A model generated the notes under the pieces. That model saw only the letters and a list, made by a program, of their open reading frames with translations. It did no database searches and was not told where the DNA came from. From positions 12,232,001-12,296,000 of the forward strand of contig JBAIAC010000040.1 in NCBI GenBank assembly GCA_037349315.1: 64,000 bases of DNA. Reading direction: 5' to 3'. This DNA comes from Chelydra serpentina (lineage: Eukaryota; Chordata; Testudines; Chelydridae). Positions within the stretch are counted from its first letter, which is position 1. The number at the start of each line of letters is the position of its first letter. The translations under genes and the position numbers were made by a program. Below, piece after piece: positions 35,061 through 47,465 of the stretch.

Positions 35061-37689
35061 CATAGTCTTTATGCTCCAGCTACTACATTATCTATTTTAT
35101 TACTGTGAAAAGAAAAGGCGAAATGTAGAAAGACCCAGTAGTAATGGTAAGTACATGGCATCAGGATATTTCTTCAAAAACATCTTTTTTCAGCAAATTC
35201 ACCACCCAAACCAGGTAAACATCTCAAACCAGCAGCCCAATTTCAATCTGTGAAGTCTGTGCAATACCTCACTAACACATCCCAGCTTTCATCAAAATGT
35301 CCTAAGGGCAGCTTTTACTCACCACCTGTAACTTGGAGTGATTGGAGTAGCTGTTAATTTTAAATTACACTTAATGGGAAATGTTCCGGGGGAAGTATAC
35401 AAATTAAAAAAAGATAACAAAGCCATTGTCATTCATTCTTAGCATACTCTAAATCACATCAATTCTAAGCTTCCTTTAACAAAATGCCTGCAGCTGGCAT
35501 CTCAGATGAAGAACAGAAGGATATCTTTCATGGAACCAAATCGACAAAATTCAAGGCTTTATTTTGGGGGGGGCGGGGAATCGATTTTTCTTTGGCTTGT
35601 ATGGGTTTTTCCCCCTCCTCCTCTAAACACGGTGTAATTTTTACTGCTGACAAAAGATAATGTACTGATAGCTCTGGAATCTGTAGGAATGGGGCAGTAT
35701 CCCTTTAAATAGGTTGAGAGCCCTATATTGGCGCTCACCATCATCTGTGATCCAGAAGCCACGAGGACCCTGCCAGAGCAGCAGGGTAGCTAGGCAGAGC
35801 ATATTGTGTATGATTAGTGAACTTGGTAACTTGGACCTCCCCTCCTCTTCATGCCCATGCGATCCCCACATATTACATATGTTGCCTAAAGAGCAGAAAA
35901 CATCTGAGAAGTCCTTTCTTCTCCACCAACCACACATGACATTCCCACACTGTATAAGTGGCACAAGTGGCTGTTTCCTAAGGGATCCAACAAAGAGGGC
36001 ACAAGTCCTGTTTGTTTCTTTTTATTGAGGGGGGAACATGCCCCGATTGGCCTCCTTATCACCCTCCTTTCTCAGATCTAGAGTTTGCCTGGCTCATGGA
36101 AGTGGACACAGCGTGGGGCAGGGCACAAGAAACGTCTTCCCCTCTGGTGCAGCTCATGTAAGGGGCTGGGCAGAATTTAATTCCCTGTGCTTGAGGGAGA
36201 ACAGAGACTGCCCCTCCCTAACCCAGAAGGCCTGGGGAAGGTCAAGGAGGAGGGGGTCTATCCCCTCTCGACACTGGCTCGAGGGAGTAGTAAGCTCTGC
36301 CCCATAAAGATGGTCTAGCAGGTGACGTGCAACATACATGGTCCTGGGTATAAAATGCCCAGGGCTCCCTCTGGCCCTCCACTGGACTATGTCTACCAGG
36401 CACTCAAGCCCTCAGTGGACAGCATGTTTTCTTTGCACATCTCATGATCCTATAATATTTACTGGGTACCCAGTTCCTGATGGAAAAATCAGACTTCTAG
36501 TCATAAAAGAACGATTACAGGAGACCGCCATAAGAAGATCAATCAGGCATATGCCTATTGACTAACTCCCCAGGGCACTGTATTACATTGGAGCACCACG
36601 CGCACACCGCTGAGAGCGGACAATACTCTCATTAAACGGTGAGGGGGAGAATGTATCCAAAAGGCTTTTGTTATAATCCAACCCCAGATCAAATTCTGGT
36701 CAGTAAAGAGATCAAGTAGGAGTGGTGGTTTTGCCGTTGAAAGAGAAAGCAGATAATGTGGCATCCCTAAAACAATTTATCTTAAATTAAGAGGCCCAGG
36801 TGAATAACAAGGATTGCGTATGAGGCGAAGGACAGATGACTCTATCCCCAGATGATCACGATAATGGGCCTTCCTTAAAGCCTCTTTTTGTTTAAAACAA
36901 AACAACAAACTCTCTTCTTTCTCCATATATTCATCTATGCATGGGGGTGCTGAAAATTCAGACTCTTGTTCTTTTGATTCATATTTAATGCCAAAATATT
37001 TGAACGTGTAGCCCAGCTTACAGTGCACAAGCGTCAAGAGTTTTTTAAGAGCACAACAAGCCAATTACACAGGCTCAATGTGCATCTTTGAGATGCATGC
37101 AGAGTAAATGAGAGGGATAATGGTGACAGTGACTTTCCAGCAGGAGAGTGGGGCATTTGCTGGAGTAGCACTTTGACTGTCTGGCACACACATATATATG
37201 ATGAGATATTCACATTACAAATTACTCTTTAGAAAAATGACTTTTCCCCACACAAAAGCTTTGGCATTCCCTGGGTTCCTAATGAAGTGACTGCTGGTGA
37301 CAGAGGTAAGGGGATACCTCATCTTGTTAGAATAATAATACTTGCACACAGGGTGTAATGATCATCATTGATGCATGATGCTCAGAACTGCCAAAAGAGA
37401 CCCGGCTCAGGGTCACTCCAAAGACAGACCCCAGACCTGGAGTGAATGGAGAATCTCCACATGTTCAGGTGGTCATATAGGCCCTGACTCCAATGGGACA
37501 ACTCACATTCTTAAATAAGGTGGGCATGTGCTCCGTTCACACAGCAGAGAAGATCGGATATTTCACCCAATAAAGGGCAGTCCTAAATGTTTGCATTAGC
37601 TTTCACATTCAGCAAACGAACTACTGGAAACATTATTCCATTGGAAAATCATTCTCATGGAAAATTCCCTACCAAATATAGTTTCCACA
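35061..37689. other. Mostly unique sequence
   Basis: About 2.6 kb without a recognised exon. Positions 36000-36400 are GC-richer and carry ggtataaaatgcc near 36347; this may be a worn repeat, but no termini were found. Short ORFs are chance frames. Confidence 0.4.
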
Positions 37690-37920
37690 TAAAACCAAGA
37701 CGCGATAAATCGAACCAGGAAGTGCTCCGTCGTCGACGCTGGTAATCCAGCTCGACGAACGGAGTAGGCGGAATCGACGAGGGAGCCTGCGCGCCGCGTG
37801 TGGACCCCGGGTAAGTGCTTTTTCATTCGAACTAAGGTACTTCGACTTCAGCTACGTTATTCACGTAGCTGAAGTTGCGTACCTTAGTTCGACAGGGGGG
37901 GTTAGTGTAGACCTGGGCTA
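37690..37920. mobile_element. MITE with internal hairpin, second copy
   Basis: It shares the hairpin core with 15001-15291: arms 37830-37857 and 37863-37889 (aactaaggtac ... gacttcagctacgt and complement) around a 5-nt loop. The right end, gtgtagacctgggcta, is a worn version of the 'aggtctacac' terminus. It is CpG-rich, with several cgtcgac-type words. Confidence 0.65.
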
Positions 37921-39204
37921 AGTCTCAATTAGACCCCGATTCTGCACCATTAAAGTCAGTGGGGGGGTTGCCATTGACTTTAATGAGCAAGGAATCATGC
38001 ACTAAATCCTGACCTAGATTATGCAGTCATGGAAGCTCCTGCAGACTATGCACCGACAGGGAATCACGTCGCCTCCACTGAAAAGATAACATGTCACAGG
38101 TGGAAGAGAACAGTCACTCAACGTTTCACATTAGTTTAGGACAGGATGTGAACTACATTGTCACTTGAAATTACAAGGAGAATTTAGAGAGGCAGAATGT
38201 AATTAACTAAATTCAAATTTGTCTAGGATACTAGAATTAACAGCCCTACTCTTGCAATAAAAAACAACATCATGCGGTCTTCGAAGACCATACGGGGACA
38301 GGAACTTCATTTTCTACCGCACAAGAAAGTTTTCCCTTGTGGCACCCTGAGCCATTGGGTCAGTTCTGGTACAGTTGAGGAATTGCGACTATTCACACAA
38401 GGAGAAACAGCATTTCTCCTTGTGTGTGAGCATGAGTGTGAGCGTGAGTATACATACACATATATATTATATATTTTCCCCTTCTTCCCTTTCCTTTGTT
38501 CTCCTGAACCTTGAAAAAAAAAAAACAACTGTGCAATTAAAAAAGATTTGAAGATAATGCTACTTACAATCTCCATAATAAATTTATGGAAAATATATTT
38601 AATTATAACCATAATGATCTGGAAACTGTTTTTATTGTCATTAAAATGTTAATTACCCTTCACCAGGGTTACTAACAAACTCTTGAATTAAAAATTTAGG
38701 ACAGATTTATTGAGAATAAATGAATTTGCATAAATTACAAAAATATCTACTCCCCTGGCACTTCATCTTTAAATGGCAATGCCTTCCAAAGAATAGCTTG
38801 AAACATACTCTAATAGGCTACCGAGTCGAGGCCTATTCCTGTAAACACTTCCATGTGATTTAACTTTACTCGTGTGAACAAAGTTAAGCGTGTATGTAAA
38901 TATTCGCAGGATTGGCATCTATAATGTACTGTACCCCTCAGTCATTGGCAATGGAGACCGAACCTGAGGCCTCTGGATGTAAATGCGTGACCCACCCCTG
39001 CTTCAGGTAAAAGACACCCCTCTGTTAACCAAGGCTGCAGCAGGCTGTACTGTGGTACAGCCACCACTAGAGGGTGACAGCATCACACTGAGTGGGTGTG
39101 GGTTACACTTACGTATATACATTCATAGATTGGGAGTGAGTGAATCAGACACAATGAACAATCTACTCATCACTCATCAATTTTTTTTTACTTCAGTTGC
39201 ATCA
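37921..39204. other. Unique sequence with two short palindromic fragments
   Basis: Fragments at 37930-38010 (gattctgcaccattaaagtc) and 38845-38920 (actttactcgtgtgaac) belong to the repeat types seen elsewhere in the window. The stretch 38430-38475 is a short CA/TA-rich tract. No exon. Confidence 0.45.
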
Positions 39205-39330
39205 GGTATATCTACACCCTTACATTTCAAAGTGCTTTACGGAGGGAGGTAGGCATAATTGTCATGATTTTACAGAAGCGGGTGAGATGAAAGACAGGTG
39301 CGGTGAATGGAACACTCACAATAAATCACT
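39205..39330 (-). repeat. CORE-SINE-like fragment, antisense
   Basis: 'acatttcaaagtgctttacg' and 'gtcatgattttacagaagcg' match the antisense copy at 31440 in order, but only this part is left. Confidence 0.45.
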
Positions 39331-39879
39331 TGCCTGAAATCTACAGACCAAAAGTCATTTGGGGAAGATATCTGGCAAATAATTTCAAATGACAGATAAA
39401 GGTGGTCACACTGCAAACAGCGTGTGGACAATTCACAAAGAGAAGAAGAGGTAAAATAAATCATCCCCTACAAACTATTCATCCAACGCTAGAAACTATG
39501 TTCAATAACTCACTTATGCTTTGTTCTGTCACCTGTTAGGATACAAAACAGAACAAAATCATAGCAGAAGCATAAAAACCTTACAGTTTTATTCAGCAAT
39601 ATTTTATATGATTTGCAGGTGGAGATGATAGATTCTTGCTGCTTGCAACATAGACCTCTATAAAGATTCTTGTAAAATATGTACAGTTTGGAAAATGATC
39701 CTATTTTATTATAGATATTAAATATAATAATAATAATGACAGACATCTATTCATTACTTGGATAATGTAACAAAGCTGTTCCAGTGGAACAGAAGAGGCC
39801 CAAATTGAAATGACTGAGCATTAAAAGGAATTTAGGAGACATTTCTTTACTTGGAGAATCTTTAACATGTTGCACACAT
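39331..39879. other. AT-rich unique sequence
   Basis: Nothing recognised; includes a short ATA/ATT tract near 39718. Confidence 0.5.
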
Positions 39880-40530
39880 GCTGCCCTGAGGAGGGTGTTC
39901 GGTTGGGTACAATCAGGACTGGCATTAGACTGGTAATATTTATGGATGAGGCAGCAAATGGCACACTAATAGAGAGTGCAGACAATACTAAATTGGGAGG
40001 AACTGGAGTGCCGGCTGAGACAGAGAAATCACAAAGGAACCTGGAGAGCTAAAGAGATCAGATACATGAGCATAAAATAACAAAATGAGATTCCATTTGG
40101 AAGGATGCAGACTAATACCCGAGGGGGGAAATAATCTAACACACACAACAGTAATGGTTAAAACAGACTTACAGCAGAGGTGAGAGCAGACAGGAAATTG
40201 GACATGCGCTTGCTATGCAACATGGCAGCAAAAAGGCCAGTGTAGCTTTGGGCTACATTCTAAAGGCAACATTTCAAAGAGAAAAGCGGTAGGTAACATC
40301 CCCTCTTCTCTAGACAGTTCTGGCGTGGCCATCGGGGAATGGGGTGTTCAGCTCTGTTTCTTTTTGGTAATGTGTCCAGACAAATTTGAAGGAGCTTGGA
40401 GCAGAGCAACAAAAATAGCTAGGGACTGGCCTGAGAAACGTTTAAATGAATTATGGATCGGTTGCCTATGGGACAGAGGAGGTGGGGCTATTTGAAGGGT
40501 GTAAACAATAAGGAGAAAGAGGAATTATTG
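39880..40530 (+). pseudogene. CR1 LINE reverse transcriptase region, decayed
   Basis: On the plus strand, after FMDEAANGTLIESADNTKLG (39940-39995) come EKSQRNLES and, in later frames, segments of the CR1 ORF2 C-terminal part up to about 40530. The conserved FADDTKL motif of the catalytic site has become SADNTKL (39975-39995), removing one of the two metal-binding aspartates. The copy has lost both ends. It lies about 1.5-2 kb left of two more CR1 fragments (41996 minus, 42705 plus). Confidence 0.7.
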
Positions 40531-40724
40531 AGAGCGAGATTGAACAATTTGCACAATGCTCTGTGAAAGGGGCCCGGCAGACACATGCCACTCCCGGGGT
40601 TGCTGAAGAGAAGCGGGGACAATCTCACCCATTACGACCTTGGTGCTCACAGAGTGGCACATCATCACTTTGTGGCATGTACTCTGCCTCATCCATTCCA
40701 TGGTACTGTCCATGTGCTTCTCAG
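40531..40724. other. Unclassified short stretch
   Basis: Nothing recognised. Confidence 0.4.
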
Positions 40725-40865
40725 TGGGAGCAAGGGTTGCAGAATATGGCCCTAAATAACTTACTCAAAGTCACATAGGGACTGTGGCAGAACAGGGATA
40801 GAACCCAGGTTACCTAGGTTGCTCCCAGTCCAATACCTTAACAATAAGTCTATTTTCCTGTATTA
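40725..40865 (-). repeat. CORE-SINE-like fragment, antisense
   Basis: 'ataacttactcaaagtcac', 'gggactgtggcagaacaggg', 'atagaacccaggttaccta' follow the same order as in the copies at 15292 and 31440. Confidence 0.55.
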
Positions 40866-41995
40866 GCCCTTCGTCATTAGTCTATAAAAGCCACTCAGAC
40901 CTGAACTCCATCTACTAAAACATTTGTTCTGTGCCACGCCAAAAGATTCCCACTCCTGCCTACTCTCCGGGTGATGCATATGGTCTCAGTGGGTTAGCAG
41001 TAAGTGTCCTATGTTGCAAGTTTAGCTCTACAGTAAATGATGAGTCTAAAACTCATCTCAGTACATCTGCAGTCTGGCACCAACTAGAATGGCAGCTGCC
41101 AATTTGAGTAGGTGTCATCGATGATACTGTTCAGCAATACCAATGACCATCTGTTCTTTCCTCCTCTGCTTCTACCTAACAAACTCTTGAAAGATCAAGA
41201 TATTCTGGAACAAAACAAGGACTTAAAATTTGCCGGGGATGGTAGAACAAGTGCCAGTTTCATTCCTGGGTGGCGGGGGTGCAGGATGGAAATTCACCCT
41301 ACTTATTGAGGATGGAAATTCTGACAGGGGCTTACAGTCTGGGCGTAAGGCAGAGGGTTACCGGAGAAAGTACAATGGCTGCGAGTTAAAGCCACTGCCG
41401 TTGTGTGGTTTAACAGACTGTTTGCTGGGTCACTGTTGAAATGAAGACTTAAGAGCACAAAGGGGGTGTAAGAGGCAGGAACAGTTGAATGCTGAATGCT
41501 GTCACCAAAAATAAAGGCAAGCTGGACCTTGCTTATCTGTGCAGCTGGGGTGTGTGGGGTGGGAACCGAGACTAGTTTCTCCACACACGTGCAGCCTCTT
41601 CCACATTGTAAGTTTAACTTTTTACAGCAACCTAAGATTTTGATGCTTACGTTAAATGGCTAGCATGGCGACCCCTTCCAGGATCCTCTACCACAAAGGA
41701 AAAAAAGAATAACAAAACGTTCCCCTTCTTTCCATGGCCTTAAGTTAGACAGGGCAGTTCCCTCCGCCCATGTTTTGGTACAATGTAGATGGTTGTGCCT
41801 TGGGAAAGATCAGATCGCACACCGGTACCTTATCAGATAATTTGTTGTTAAAATATTAACAACAAATCCTGATTCTGCAGCCCTTGCTGCTGGTGAGCAC
41901 ATACACACCAAATCATCCCACGGGGCTAATCGCTTGAGTAAGAGTTACTCGGCTTGAGTAACGATTGTAGAACCACAGTGGGGGAGTTAGAGAAC
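40866..41995. other. Mostly unique sequence
   Basis: A palindromic fragment lies near 41855-41960 (gattctgcagcccttgctgc, then a tandem-like cttgagtaagagttactcgg). No exon recognised. Confidence 0.45.
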
Positions 41996-42530
41996 ATAAG
42001 AACGGCCATACTGGGTCAGACCAAAGGTCCATCTAGCCCAGTATCCTGTCTTCCGACAGTGGCCAATGCCAGGTGCCCCCAAAGGGAATGAACAGAACAG
42101 GTAATCATCAAGTGACCCATCCCCTGTCACCCATTCCCAGCTTCTGGCAAACAGAGGCTAGGGACACCATCCCTCCCCATCCTGGCTAATAGCCATTGAT
42201 GGACCTATCCTCCCTGAACTTATCTAGGTTTTTTTTTTTAACCCTGTTATAGTCTTGGCCTTTGTAGTTGTTGCTACCTACCTGAGCCATATGAAAGAAG
42301 AGGATGATGACTTCCAGTTTTTAAAATGATGCCTTTTTGCCTCCCACTGCTTCTTTTACTTTGTTGTTTAGCCACCATAGCACTTTTTGGTTCTTTTACT
42401 GTGTTTTTTCATTTGGGGTATAGATTTAAGTTGAGCCTCTATTATGGTGTATTTAAAAAGTTTCCATGCAGCTTGCAGGGATTTCACTTTTGGCACTGTA
42501 CCTTTTCATTTCTGGACTCATTCCAAATAG
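41996..42530 (-). mobile_element. CR1 LINE copy, internal deletion, antisense
   Basis: Positions 41996-42265 are a well-preserved CR1 3' end on the minus strand (agaacggccatactgggtc onward; same as 721-1225). At about 42266 it jumps to ttgttgctacctacctgagc and then to ccaccatagcactttttggt and ttaagttgagcctctattat, which belong to a more 5' part of the same LINE. The ORF2 portion is deleted between them. Junction assignment rests on recalled consensus. Confidence 0.65.
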
Positions 42531-42704
42531 TGGGGTCCTTCCCCATGCAAAACTGCTCTGTCTGTTGGGACAGACCCCACACAGAATACACTGTGGGTCT
42601 GAGAGGTCTCCATGATGTTGGTTGAGGCGGCAGTGGACTGGAGGTGGCAGAAAGGGGGAAATGTGTACAACACCCCCCCCCCCCCGCCCCTAGCCCCATA
42701 AGAC
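42531..42704. other. Unclassified sequence with a 13-C run
   Basis: Positions 42673-42685 are 13 C in a row. No repeat family assigned. Confidence 0.45.
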
Positions 42705-42872
42705 CAGTAGGAATCAACCTGGTACTTCTCCAATCAGATCTGGAGAAAGGGGTAAACAGTGAGGTGGCAAAATTTGCAGATGATACAAAACTACTCAAGA
42801 CAGTAAAGTCCAAAGCAAGACTGTGAAGAGCTACAAAAGGATCTCACAAAACAGGGCGACTGGGCAACGAAG
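42705..42872 (+). pseudogene. CR1 LINE reverse transcriptase fragment
   Basis: The plus strand reads LEKGVNSEVAKFADDTKLL, the intact catalytic FADD region (FADD at 42773-42784) of CR1 reverse transcriptase, followed in another frame by a DLTKLGDWATK-like piece. Only about 55 codons of the roughly 900-residue ORF2 survive. It is opposite in orientation to the CR1 fragment just to its left, so they are separate insertions or an inversion. Confidence 0.8.
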
Positions 42873-43149
42873 TGAATGTCGTCTCAGAAAGGAGGTGTTA
42901 ACGTTCACAGTCACATGTAAACTCTCTCTCCCCAAGGGCAGCCGTGGGCTGTGGGGAAATGATGGCTACACTGTTCTTCTGGAGCCTACCTTCCCTGGGG
43001 GCTCAGAGCTGGCACTCTGTTCCCAGGCTGGTGGCCCTGGCCTCACACAGACCTGGTGGTTCTGAGAGGACTTCCCCTCCCCTCCCCCCCAATGTCCATT
43101 CCATAGTCTAGAGCATGACTAAGAAACCAGCAGTTTCATGCATGGAAGG
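42873..43149. other. Unclassified sequence
   Basis: Nothing recognised. Confidence 0.4.
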
Positions 43150-43447
43150 AACACAGATGCCCCTTTTATCTTATACCCACGGTGAATGCATATAACTATT
43201 CCTGGTAGAGGTGTGATTTTAAACCGGTATATCGCTACAACCCTTCGTGTGCATACAGTTATACAAGTATAAAGATTCATAGATTCCCAAGGATGCCCTA
43301 TAGCAGCACAGTTATTCCCCTTAGTGTATAGGAGTAGCCGTACAAAGCACATTTATACCGGAATAACGGTGTCCACACGAGGGGCTTATACCACTGTAAG
43401 CACAGCAGTAGAGTTAAAGCAGTATAACCTTTTTATTAAGACAAGCC
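43150..43447. repeat. MITE fragment, 'aagacaagccct' end
   Basis: The right end tttattaagacaagcccttg is the complement of the 'agggcttgtc' terminus of the 15001 family, and the interior ggcttataccactgtaagca with ggtgtccacacgagg matches a turtle MITE. The left boundary is uncertain. Confidence 0.5.
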
Positions 43448-46400
43448 CTTGGACCATAACACCTGCTTGTGGATTCTGTATTCATCCCAGTACAATGAGA
43501 AATAAGTGCTAAAGTCCAGTTCTGTAAACATTCCAAACCCTCTGGGACTGGAAGCAAAGAGTTGCGGGGTGCAGGATCAAACCTCCATAATATAATTTTC
43601 TGATGAGGGGTACTTTCTTCTCTACATTTTTTCCCAATCACTTTAAAATTCTCAGCTGGCTAAGAAGCCTAACAAATCTAAAGGAAGATTTTCATTTCAC
43701 TCTTACATTTTTAAAATTTAACTACATTTGTCAGACAGGCTTTTCCATATTCTCACTTCTAATTTTCCCAATAATCTGTGTGTTGCATTTTTATGCAATA
43801 AAGTGACATGTAAGGAAATTCCCATTAGTACAAAAGCACAATAGCTGTCTCTCTGATTGCTAATTTTAATCTTTTGGCTGTTAATGTTAATTACTCTTGC
43901 ATCATTAGTTTCAGAAATAAACAATTAACTCGTATTTAAGGTAAATGTAGCCAACACAACCAGTAGAACAAATGCATAAATAGTTTTCAAGGTACATAAA
44001 TTCACACGATGGTATTCCTTAGCTAAGCAGTTAGCAAATGATAATTTCCTCTAGATTTATAAAACACTCTATGTTGAGCTGTAACTCATTCTATAGTATC
44101 AGTGTATTTCCTGTTGCATGTTACTTTACAATGCATATGCATTTCAAGCAGTCGTTCCAACATTTGTCAATTTCAGAAGATCCAGCTAAATTCTATGGCA
44201 TCACCTGGGCCTTGAATAAAATGAGGAGCAAGAGATGACTTTGATGTGTAGGGAACTGTGGCAGCTCTGCAGACAATGCTCACTAAGGCCCTGAACTAGC
44301 AAAGCACTTAAGCAATTGCTTAAATTTAATCACAGGTAGTCTCTGCAAGACCAGGCCCTGAGTTGATATTCTCTGGGGTGCTGTACCAAAACTTCTCTGG
44401 TGGATCTATTGGCTTCTGCAGAAATAAAGGTTTTATCTTTTGGAAAGTTAAAGTTTCTAGCCCTTGCAACGGTGAAGAGAACCTTCCGACTGTGACCACA
44501 ATGCAGGGCTGCCTGACTGAGACTGCAGACAGACCGACAGGGCATCCTAGTGTGCACTGTAGCCTGGGCAATGTGTTCGGAGAGCTGCGAGGAGGCCGTA
44601 TAATGTAAGCATTCAGTCTTATTGAAAGGGCCAGCTTGTCTTATGTTAGACATTGAAGAGACTTGGAAATCTACCAGGAGTAACTACCTTGGAAATATTT
44701 GCAAACACATTTCCCCACATGGATACTTCAGTGCTTTCTAGTTTCTAAATTAAGCTAGTATTCTTAAATAGAGGTGACTATCTCCAGCCTCACACTGCAA
44801 CTCTAATAATCTGGAGTCACAACAAGTGCCAAATATTATGGAACCTGTAATGCAAGCTGTACTGCGACCAAGGGAGCCTTCAACAAAGCATTTGCAATAA
44901 AGAAATTCCAGTGCTCCGCGTGGTGTAATTTTACACTGAAGTGGATGTTCCCTTGTGCTATAATTTAAATGAATTAAACCCCCTTAACAGCTTCTCAACA
45001 ATATTGCATATTAAATGATTGGAGAAATACATCTGGGCAACTTTAATTAAGTAAATGTAGAATGCCTTTATGTAAAAGGGCATGATCATGTGCCACAAAA
45101 CAAAGGCTTGGGTTTCTTTCAATTCCAGCTTCAAAGAAAGTACCTTAACACAGACACCCACAAAAGGGGCTAGAATCGGTGTCCAGCTTCCACCAGTAGG
45201 TGCAGGCCCCTGAGAGCAGAAAGTCCATTGAGAGCAATGGTTGCACATGCCACCTGCAACCCTTGCTCCTCCAGGGACAAGGTGTGCAGTCAGCCAACAA
45301 AAGTCACCAAGTGGATGGGGCTTGTGAAGAAAAGGAGATGGGGATGGGATACCTGTGAAAAGAGCACAAATCTCTTGTGCTGGTGCGACTCCTCTGGATT
45401 TTATATCTGTGCCTCTGGCAGATGGATACAGTACAACGACTCAGTCCACCCACAGAGAATTTCCGCTCGGGCACAGCTGCCTCCCTGGATGCAAGGATGA
45501 ATCAAACTCCACTTTTTCAACCCGATGTCTCAGTGTAAATTATTGATTTAACAGTTACTTATGCACAAATATATCGACAGAATGTTCTCTCGACAACATC
45601 ACAAAACCCCACAGCAAATTAGCCACTGGGTTTAAATTGGCTCATCTCCTCTTTTGACATCACTACGAAATGTGACAAGGTTTGCATGCAAAGTCGTACG
45701 CAACTGACCCATGCCTTTCAGCCAGTAAAACGCAGAGCAGCCGTCTGATTTTCAGCTCTGACATAGAGCTGTGAAAAAATGTTCACAAAAAAACACAATA
45801 CCCCCGGTCTCACCTTGTCTAAGACTTCGTTTACCAAGTCAACAATCAGAGCGGATTTGTCAAAAGGTTCACTAATGTTTGCCAGCTATTCAATCAAACT
45901 GTTACCTGTTAAGTGGTTTTACATTATTTAAATCTCAACATTGGCTTCATTCAAAGGTGAAACTCAAAGCTAACATTGGGGGTGTGAACCTCGGTGGGTA
46001 AAAGCCAGCAAAAATGTTTGCACAAACCCTCAAAAGGTGAAATTGCTGCTTTTCAAATACATCTACCCAGAAGTTGCTAAAGATACTTCAAATCTGAGAT
46101 GGAGTGGGACTGAAATATTTGTGTTACTCCCATTCCCAGAGCCAGGCATATCCCATGACAGAGGTTGCCGCGTCTTGAAAAAAGAATCATTCAACATCAT
46201 ATGCAACATAGGAGTTACCATATTGGACTACTGATCTCGTCGGTGCAGGTACCAGCCTCCAGCAATGGCCAATCATTGGTGCTTCAGAGAAAGGCAAATT
46301 AACACCAACAACTCTGAATGCACCTAGTCAATTGTGATGCAAGACACCGAGCGATGGCAACATCCCAAGTTACGCCAACAATTCCGAGGGCAGGCGAATT

Positions 46401-46484
46401 ACCGACGGGAATCTAACATCTAAAGGAAATTGAAGGGATGGTGCAACTTACATTTTCTCCCAGCCTCCATGGCGTGTAAATGAC
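43448..46484. other. Unique intron sequence
   Basis: Three kilobases without a recognised exon. A short repeat fragment lies at 44283-44345 (cacttaagcaattgcttaaa). Positions 43680-44000 are rich in TAATT-type words and free of repeats, a weak hint of conserved non-coding DNA. Confidence 0.45.
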
Positions 46485-46735
46485 ACCAGCTCGGGGTCTG
46501 TCATTAGTTAGATGTTAGTGCGTGGCAAGCCGGACCATAAGTCTACAGCACTTCAGCGTGCCACGCGCTGTCCATCTGGACCCTACTGCTGCGCACTAAA
46601 AGTTCCCATGCGTGCTTAGACCTACTGCTGTAGCACTTTTAGTGCGCAGCAGCAGGGTCCACATGGCACACCAGAGCACTGGAGATGGACAACCTAGCTT
46701 GCTGTGCACTAATTCATTCTACAGACACGCCCTCA
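46485..46735. repeat. Hairpin repeat element
   Basis: Arms 46578-46603 (ggaccctactgctgcgcact...) and 46635-46660 are inverted complements over 26 bp with one mismatch, around a 31-nt loop. The flanks are also partly complementary (gtgccacgcg, ctggagatggac). Probably a MITE; termini not defined. Confidence 0.6.
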
Positions 46736-47465
46736 GATGGAGCCAAATTAAAATTCACAGATTAACCCTATCCTGTCTGTCCAGGCCACCAAAGCTCTTG
46801 TTCAGGCCCTCATCAACTTGCCAGTTAACTACTGTAATCTCTGGCTTTCAGGCAAGACACACTGACCACCTCAAGCCTCTTTCAAACTTTGCTGGAAGGG
46901 TCATCGTCCCAGCTCATCACTTCAACCAGGGCATACCTGCCCCCTTCACTGTCTCTCTCCGCTGGCTCCTAGTCTTGGCCTCTAAGGCCTTTCATCACTT
47001 AGGCCTGATAAACAGAGTGGGGCTATGCACTTAAGCTTTCACTTTTGATTTCCCAGTGATGGCAGCCTCAGTCGCCTGCCTAACCATTTTCCCCTCAAAC
47101 ATCCTGCGCTCTCTGTCACGCCCCACCCCCATATAATGCCTGGGAGAAACTCCCTGTCAAAATTCACAAAGTTGCCACCTTTTCCTCTTCAATCCCACCT
47201 TAAAGCCAACCTCTGCCTGTATGCCTGGCACTGGCTAGGTGAGCTGAGATGTCTGCCTTCCTGCTAAACTCTGCTCATTTTATTGTTACCTCATCCTCCT
47301 GTCCCATTTGTCTGTTTTGTCCACCTGTTGCATCCTGTCTGACCTAGATTGTGAGCTCCCTGGGATGGGGACTGTATTTCTTCTTCGTTAGCTAAAATTA
47401 AACAGATTATCTACAGCACCCAGCACGTGGGATCCCTTACCCTTAATGGGTTTCATAGGCGCGAT
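46736..47465 (+). mobile_element. L2-like LINE, 3' part
   Basis: The plus strand reads KALVQALINLPVNYCNLWLS, the 'LV-ALI-S-LDYCN' signature near the end of L2-clade ORF2, and later a WLLVLASKAFHHLG segment. The tail includes gacctagattgtgagctccc. Stops and frameshifts are present. The 5' part of the element is absent. Confidence 0.65.
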
